From an uncultured Mollicutes bacterium (GTDB lineage Bacteria; Bacillota_I; Bacilli_A; RFN20; CAG-288), in the NCBI GenBank assembly GCA_900549915.1, contig URQF01000052.1:1-9055 (forward strand): a stretch of DNA of 9,055 nucleotides, read 5' to 3'. The translations under genes were made by a program, and so were the position numbers. Below the pieces are notes generated by a model that saw only the letters and a program-made list of their open reading frames with translations, did no database searches and was not told the DNA's origin. Positions 6,072-9,055 of the stretch are shown here, piece after piece; within the stretch, counting starts at the first letter, position 1, and each line of letters opens with the position of its first letter.

Positions 6072-6488
6072 ATGAATAAACTAGGTGAATATATTAATAT
6101 CACTAACGGTAAGCATAACACCCAAGACTGTGTCGATAATGGACTCTATCCTTTCTTTGATCGGTCAACTGAGATTAAATCTAGTAATCGATATTTGTTT
6201 AACTGCGAAGCTGTGATATTTCCGGGAGAAGGCAAGACTTTCACGCCAAGATATTATTCCGGTAAATTTGACCTACATCAGCGCTGTTATTGCATTACCC
6301 CCAAGGACGGAGTTCTATGCAAGTACCTATACTATAATCTGCTATTCCATCGAAATTACTTTTCCAGAGTAGCCACTGGATCAACCGTCCCCTCCTTGAG
6401 ACTTGCACATTTTTTAGATATGCCAATCTCAATTCATAATATGGATGTCCAACGCCACATAGTTGGCACTACTTCATCTCTTCGATAA
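6072..6488 (+). CDS. HsdS N-terminal half cassette N5
   Basis: 138 residues, the shortest N-half: MNKLGEYINITNGKHNTQDC, GLYPFFDRSTEIKSSNRYLF, CEAVIFPGEGKTFTPRYYSG, CKYLYYNLLFHRNYF, ATGSTVPSLRLAHFLDMPI and VQRHIVGT, then a tail TSSLR and TAA. GLYPFFDRS and GSTVPSL are typical of HsdS TRDs. The start at 6072 follows AAGGAGG (6055-6061) at 10 nt; the TTG at 6045 lies in site 8. The tail is encoded by the antisense of the last codons of hsdM, so N5 and hsdM overlap convergently by 20 bases across site 9. It has an RBS but no C-half here. Confidence 0.88.
   Translation: MNKLGEYINITNGKHNTQDCVDNGLYPFFDRSTEIKSSNRYLFNCEAVIFPGEGKTFTPRYYSGKFDLHQRCYCITPKDGVLCKYLYYNLLFHRNYFSRVATGSTVPSLRLAHFLDMPISIHNMDVQRHIVGTTSSLR
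6450..6471 (+). repeat. Recombination site 9 (N5 end / hsdM 3' end)
   Basis: Full 22-base form marking the right border of the shufflon. The hsdM stop codon lies inside it on the opposite strand. Confidence 0.88.
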
Positions 6489-7989
6489 GAATCTTTTTCA
6501 CTTTATCCTCTACTTCTTTTCCCTCCTCCATTAATTTGAATAACTCCTCCGATGTCTTCTTCAGCTCAGTTTGGATTTCCTCCGGAGACATCTTATTGGA
6601 ATCATCGACACCGACATATCTACCAGGATTCAAGGAATAATCCTTTTCCTTGATTTCCTGAATAGAAGCTTTTTTGCAGAAACCGAGTTTGTCTTCATAC
6701 CCTTCACCCTTCTTATAAGCGTGATAGGTATCGGCTACCTTCTTAATATCCTCCGGATCAAGGACTCTGATCTTTCTGGAAATCATTTTTCCCATGTCCG
6801 AAGCGGAGATGAATAAAACATTTGTATCAGTTTTCGAGCGATTGAGAACCCAGCACTGAACGCTGATTCCCGTGTTCGAGAAAAGCTTATCCGGAAGGTC
6901 AATAATCGCATCCACCTTACCTTCCTCTATCATCTTCTTTCTGACATCATAATCAGAGTTACCAGCCTTATTCCCCGAAGTGGTCGCCCCATTCGGCATA
7001 AGGATTGCTGCTTTACCATTTGTTGAAAGTTTAGAATACATCAACTCCAACCAAGCATAGTTAGCATTCTTTTTATCAGGAGTTCCAAATATCCATCTTG
7101 GATCGCCTTCCAAAGATGGCTTCCAATAATCCTTAAGATTATAAGGAGGATTAGCAAGAATGTAATCGGCTCGTAAGGATTTATGAAGGTCATCGGTAAA
7201 GGAATCACCATTACGGTCACCAAGATCACCCTCAATACCACGGATGGCAAGGTTCATCTTTGCCATCTTCCACGTGCCAGGATTAACTTCCTGACCATAG
7301 ATAGAAAGATCATCGACTAAGCCCTGGTGTTCTTTGACGAACTGTTCGCACTGAACAAACATGCCGCCCGAACCACAGCAAGGATCAAAGACTCTTCCCC
7401 GATTCGGTTGGAGAATCTCAACCATCAATTCAACGATGGATTTCGGAGTAAAGAACTCGCCACCCTTTTGAGGAATATAAGTAGCGAATGCTCCGATATA
7501 GTATTCGTAAACCTGACCGAAGAAATCACCATCAGCATCGGTCATGTTAAGATTGTTGGTAAAGAAATCGACAAGTTCACCTAAGGCAGTCTTGTCTAGA
7601 TCACTCTTGGAATAGGTCTTAGGAAGAATGCCTTTCAGCTGATCATTTTCCTTTTCGATAGCAACAAACATCGAATCGATGACTTGGCCTAAGGAAGCAT
7701 CCTTAGAATGGCGAGAGACTTCTTTCCAGACATTCCGTTCTGGAATCTCGACCCACTTGTCACCAAGCTGATATTTGGCAGGATTGAGGAAGACATGGTC
7801 CGCAATATAGTAGTCCGGGTCATCCTGGTCACCGTCTAATTTTAGCTTTTTATATTCTGCTTCGTAGCGGTCACTGACATATTTAAGGAAGACAAGACCT
7901 AAAACAACGTTCTTGTAATCCGCCGGATCACACTTATCACGAAGCTTTTCGGCTGCTCCCCAGAGCACCTTTTCATCAATTTTCGCCAT
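6469..7989 (-). CDS. hsdM: HsdM, type I N6-adenine DNA methyltransferase subunit
   Basis: 506 residues, normal length. An N-terminal HsdM helical domain (about 1-150, KVLWGAAEKLRDKCDPADYK, VVLGLVFLKYVSDRYE) precedes the methyltransferase domain. GEFFTP is at 177-182, motif I FDPCCGSGGMF at 201-211 (S-adenosylmethionine binding), catalytic motif IV NPPY at 280-283, and YSLNPGRYV near 451-459. It methylates adenine in the target selected by whichever HsdS is assembled. ATG overlaps the TAA of the regulator gene (TAATG) with GGAGGAG at 8004-7998, so the two are co-translated. The TAG stop (6471-6469) uses bases of recombination site 9 that are invariant, so inversions cannot alter the HsdM C-terminus. 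Downstream transcription enters N5, N4 and N3 antisense and then N2 and N1-C5 sense. Confidence 0.98.
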   Translation of the reverse strand: MAKIDEKVLWGAAEKLRDKCDPADYKNVVLGLVFLKYVSDRYEAEYKKLKLDGDQDDPDYYIADHVFLNPAKYQLGDKWVEIPERNVWKEVSRHSKDASLGQVIDSMFVAIEKENDQLKGILPKTYSKSDLDKTALGELVDFFTNNLNMTDADGDFFGQVYEYYIGAFATYIPQKGGEFFTPKSIVELMVEILQPNRGRVFDPCCGSGGMFVQCEQFVKEHQGLVDDLSIYGQEVNPGTWKMAKMNLAIRGIEGDLGDRNGDSFTDDLHKSLRADYILANPPYNLKDYWKPSLEGDPRWIFGTPDKKNANYAWLELMYSKLSTNGKAAILMPNGATTSGNKAGNSDYDVRKKMIEEGKVDAIIDLPDKLFSNTGISVQCWVLNRSKTDTNVLFISASDMGKMISRKIRVLDPEDIKKVADTYHAYKKGEGYEDKLGFCKKASIQEIKEKDYSLNPGRYVGVDDSNKMSPEEIQTELKKTSEELFKLMEEGKEVEDKVKKILIEEMK

Positions 7990-8186
7990 TAGTCTTTCTC
8001 CTCCATTTTCACCTTATACTTCTTGCACAAGTCGCGGATCTTTCTTTTCGTCTTCAAGGAAGGCTCATGATGTCCGTTCTCTAGTCGGTTAACGGTCGCA
8101 AAGGAAACCTCTAGCATCTCTGCCAGGTCTTTCTGCGATATTATAAGCTTCTCTCGCAAATCCTTAAGACACTTTGAATAATCCAT
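7989..8186 (-). CDS. XRE-family helix-turn-helix regulator of the hsd operon
   Basis: 65 residues, essentially a single Cro/CI-type HTH: the recognition region is about 17-42, SQKDLAEMLEVSFATVNRLENG, followed by HHEPSLKTKRKIRDL. It is a DNA-binding repressor by family; small regulators of this kind precede hsdM in many type I systems and delay or limit expression (control-protein logic). It forms a two-gene operon with hsdM through a TAATG overlap. No Shine-Dalgarno precedes its ATG, while an extended -10 ends six bases before it, so the mRNA is probably leaderless. Two TAGA-N4-TCTA dyads just upstream are candidate autoregulatory operators. The fold is confident; the regulated targets are inferred. 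Confidence 0.9.
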   Translation of the reverse strand: MDYSKCLKDLREKLIISQKDLAEMLEVSFATVNRLENGHHEPSLKTKRKIRDLCKKYKVKMEEKD

Positions 8187-8192
8187 ATATTA

Positions 8193-8201
8193 AGTATAAC
8201 A
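8193..8201 (-). promoter_or_regulatory. Promoter of regulator-hsdM operon (extended -10)
   Basis: Minus strand TGTTATACT (8201-8193) is an extended -10 element. The -35 region 17 bases upstream (8221-8216, GATAGA) is poor. Six bases separate the -10 from the ATG at 8186, so transcription should begin at or next to the A of the ATG, giving a leaderless mRNA. Confidence 0.6.
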
Positions 8202-8207
8202 TCTCTA

Positions 8208-8235
8208 TAGACTTTTCTATCCCTAGAAATTTCTA
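8208..8235. promoter_or_regulatory. Tandem dyad operators upstream of the regulator
   Basis: TAGACTTTTCTA (8208-8219) and TAGAAATTTCTA (8224-8235, a perfect 12-base palindrome) share TAGA-N4-TCTA with starts 16 bases apart. They cover the -35 region of the regulator promoter, as expected for autorepression by an XRE protein. Binding is inferred from position and symmetry. Confidence 0.5.
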
Positions 8236-8245
8236 TTAGCACAAG

Positions 8246-8268
8246 AAAAGGCCACCTTGCGGTGACCT
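8246..8268 (-). terminator. Rho-independent terminator after tRNA-Ser region
   Basis: The minus strand reads AGGTCACC, loop GCAA (a GNRA tetraloop), GGTGGCCT, then TTTCTT. The stem has eight positions with one C/A mismatch. It ends transcription coming from tRNA-Ser before the regulator promoter. Confidence 0.75.
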
Positions 8269-8358
8269 GAATCGAGCTACTTCCACATCCAGTCGGGTTT
8301 CTCAATCGTTACGACAAACCCGCGTCGTGTTGCCAAGATAGTTCGGATAACTACTCGA
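8269..8358 (-). other. Structured non-coding stretch between tRNA-Ser and its terminator
   Basis: Ninety bases with no credible ORF but three nested inverted repeats: ATCGAG 8271-8276 with CTCGAT 8354-8359, ATCC 8287-8290 with GGAT 8345-8348, and CGGGTTT 8294-8300 with AAACCCG 8316-8322. Together with the following terminator this could be a small RNA of about 110 nt or a folded tRNA trailer. I looked for the signal recognition particle RNA motif (GGAAGCAGCC-like), often found beside tRNA-Ser in Bacillota, and did not find it. No class is assigned. Confidence 0.3.
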
Positions 8359-8450
8359 TGGCGGAGCAGAAGAGATTCGAACTCTTGCTCGGTTATAAGC
8401 CGACTGACGGTTTTCAAGACCGTTCCCTTGAACCGCTTGGGTACTGCTCC
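8359..8450 (-). tRNA. tRNA-Ser(TGA)
   Basis: A complete class II tRNA: acceptor GGAGCAG (8450-8444) pairs with CTGCTCC (8369-8363), discriminator G, and CCA encoded at 8361-8359. The anticodon stem ACGGT/ACCGT holds loop CTTGAAA, anticodon TGA. A long variable arm, usual for serine tRNA, precedes the T arm AAGAG-TTCGAAT-CTCTT. I see no convincing promoter immediately upstream; the preceding tRNA-Val is separated by a terminator. Confidence 0.95.
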
Positions 8451-8477
8451 ATCTTATTCCAGACGATTTTTAGAAAG

Positions 8478-8502
8478 AAAAAAAGCCATCGTCTGGGATG
8501 GC
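8478..8502 (-). terminator. Rho-independent terminator after tRNA-Val
   Basis: On the minus strand GCCATC (8502-8497), loop CCAGAC, GATGGC (8490-8485) is followed by seven T (8484-8478). It terminates tRNA-Val transcription. A second, 9-base inverted repeat (8459-8467 with 8488-8496) overlaps one arm of this hairpin. Confidence 0.8.
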
Positions 8503-8516
8503 CTTCTTTGCTTTAA

Positions 8517-8592
8517 TGGTGGGCGCTATAGGGTTTGAACCTATGACCTTCCGCACGTCAAGCGGATGCTCTCCCAGCTGAGCTAAACGCCC
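8517..8592 (-). tRNA. tRNA-Val(GAC)
   Basis: A 76-nt class I tRNA with all arms: acceptor GGGCGTT (8592-8586) with AGCGCCC, D stem GCTC/GAGC, anticodon stem TCCGC/GCGGA with loop TTGACGT giving anticodon GAC, T arm ATAGG-TTCAAAC-CCTAT, discriminator A and encoded CCA (8519-8517). It has its own consensus promoter and a terminator 15 bases downstream. Confidence 0.96.
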
Positions 8593-8604
8593 AAAGCGTA
8601 AGTA

Positions 8605-8633
8605 ATTTTATAAGTTTGACAGCTGATTGTCAA
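8605..8633 (-). promoter_or_regulatory. Promoter of tRNA-Val
   Basis: Minus strand TTGACA (8633-8628), a 17-base spacer and TAAAAT (8610-8605) form a near-consensus sigma-70/sigma-A promoter. The -10 ends 12 bases before the first base of tRNA-Val. The rest of the 8593-8728 gap is T-rich sequence with nothing else I recognise apart from the promoter of the next gene. Confidence 0.85.
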
Positions 8634-8713
8634 TCACTTTTTTTATTTTTCTTCATTTTCGGTGTTTTTGATTCCATCAAAAGCCAGAAAAAGAATGCTG
8701 TCTATCTTTTTTC

Positions 8714-8722
8714 TGCTATGAT
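8714..8722 (+). promoter_or_regulatory. Extended -10 promoter of the membrane-protein gene
   Basis: TGCTATGAT (8714-8722) is an extended -10 with no clear -35. Six bases separate it from the ATG at 8729 and there is no Shine-Dalgarno, the same geometry as at the regulator gene, pointing to a leaderless message. Confidence 0.5.
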
Positions 8723-8728
8723 GAACCT

Positions 8729-9055
8729 ATGAAAAAAGAACCAAAATACTCTCTTTTATTCCTTGGACCTGTTTACTTTGTAATTATTCTGGCCACTATT
8801 ATTCTTTTATCTTTGCAGAAATGGGCATATTCCGTCATTGTTGTTCTTCCAATGCTTTTCCTTTATCCAATCTGGATGACCTTTATAAAAAGCCGGGATT
8901 ACCAAGGAACAAAGAAGGCCCCTCACTACCTACTTAGGTTTCTAAGATACCTTCTTGTTATTCTTGCAATTCTGATTCCTGCTCTCTTATATTCCTATGT
9001 TCCGTTCTTTTTCTCTGCTTTACAAGGATTTTCACTAATTATTCCACCCTCAGAA
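8729..9055 (+). CDS. Hypothetical multi-pass membrane protein (3'-partial)
   Basis: An open frame of 109 codons running off the window end without a stop. It starts MKKEPKYSLLFLGPVYF and contains hydrophobic segments at about 8-29, 33-53 and 68-96, separated by a short positively charged loop (IKSRDYQGTKKAPHY, about 53-67). The N-terminus MKKEPK is basic and short, consistent with a membrane-inserted protein rather than a cleaved signal peptide. I recognise no family. It is divergent from the tRNA genes and has its own predicted promoter. There is no sign that it belongs to the restriction locus. Confidence 0.75.
   Translation, partial: MKKEPKYSLLFLGPVYFVIILATIILLSLQKWAYSVIVVLPMLFLYPIWMTFIKSRDYQGTKKAPHYLLRFLRYLLVILAILIPALLYSYVPFFFSALQGFSLIIPPSE

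Larger units (their letters stand above)
1..6471. mobile_element. hsdS cassette shufflon (phase-variable specificity locus)
   Basis: The region consists of hsdS half-genes separated by nine copies of one short recombination-site sequence, plus a tyrosine recombinase gene. Five N-halves (start codon, one TRD, end in HIVGT) and five C-halves (IGT..DDLIE, TRD, usually LL.KYF and stop) are arranged on both strands. Blocks bounded by sites are C1, C2-int-C3, C4, C5, N1, N2/N3, N4 and N5. Site-specific inversion of hsdS is established in Mycoplasma pulmonis, Streptococcus pneumoniae and Bacteroides. The assignment of this recombinase to these sites is inferred from co-location. The left end of the locus lies outside the window. 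Confidence 0.9.

Noticed and set aside
56..6471. The repeated short sequence as a CRISPR array
   Set aside because: Copies occur in both orientations, at irregular distances from about 340 to over 2,000 bases, inside coding sequence at HsdS boundaries; no uniform spacers and no cas genes.
7041..7584. Overlapping open frames at 7041-7250 and 7327-7584, and others at 229-507, 1619-1822, 2440-2730, 4508-4741, 5633-5986 and 6571-6816
   Set aside because: All lie inside strongly supported genes on another frame or strand, without ribosome sites or recognisable protein features.
7989..8186. The small HTH gene as the antitoxin of a toxin-antitoxin pair
   Set aside because: Its partner by overlap is hsdM, not a toxin, and no small toxin-like frame is adjacent.
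8269..8358. Signal recognition particle RNA next to tRNA-Ser
   Set aside because: The conserved GGAAG...CAGCC loop of domain IV is absent in either strand.
1376..8592. An integrative element using the tRNA genes as attachment site
   Set aside because: The recombinase lies over 6 kb from the tRNAs, is embedded among hsdS cassettes, and I see no duplicated tRNA 3' end.

Overview
This window is most of a phase-variable type I restriction-modification locus, followed by two tRNA genes and the start of a membrane-protein gene. Low-to-moderate G+C, strong AGGAGG-type ribosome binding sites, CCA-encoding tRNA genes and tRNA-adjacent T-tract terminators suggest a low-GC Gram-positive (Bacillota). 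TGA is used as a stop and tryptophan is TGG, so the code is standard and not mycoplasma-like. I cannot name a genus.

Layout. On the minus strand, reading right to left, a small XRE-type regulator (8186-7989) overlaps hsdM (7989-6469), the DNA adenine methyltransferase subunit. Positions 1-6471 hold an hsdS specificity-gene shufflon. It has five N-terminal half-genes, called here N1-N5, each with a start codon, one target recognition domain (TRD) and an ending in (R/Q)HIVGT. It also has five C-terminal half-genes, C1-C5, each starting IGT(I/V/S)..DDLIE, with a second TRD and usually ending LL.KYF-stop. Left to right: C1> C2> <int <C3 <C4 <C5-N1 <N2 | N3> N4> N5> | <hsdM <HTH. C1 is entered from an N-half whose start lies left of the window. 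N1-C5 (4655-3582) is the one full-length hsdS completely visible.

Every cassette junction carries the same short sequence, (A/G)TTGGCACTA, usually inside CACATAGTTGGCACTA. There are nine copies, five in plus and four in minus orientation. A complete tyrosine recombinase (int, 2176-1376) lies among them and is the obvious candidate to invert segments between opposed copies. Each site has a left flank (an N-half or C-half 3' end) and a right flank (a C-half 5' end, an RBS plus start codon of another N-half, or the hsdM 3' end). Conservative recombination re-pairs left and right flanks, so in principle any N-half can be fused to any C-half: up to 25 specificities.

The first 77 bases are identical to 5977-6053 (the end of N4) and diverge exactly at the recombination site. 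This means either a second N4 copy to the left or, as I think more likely, an assembly-graph overlap of k=77 at a contig end caused by a mixed population of inversion states. No hsdR is visible.

The right end has tRNA-Val(GAC) with a good promoter, a terminator, tRNA-Ser(TGA), a short region with nested inverted repeats ending in a second terminator, and at 8729 the 5' part of an unrecognised membrane protein on the plus strand.
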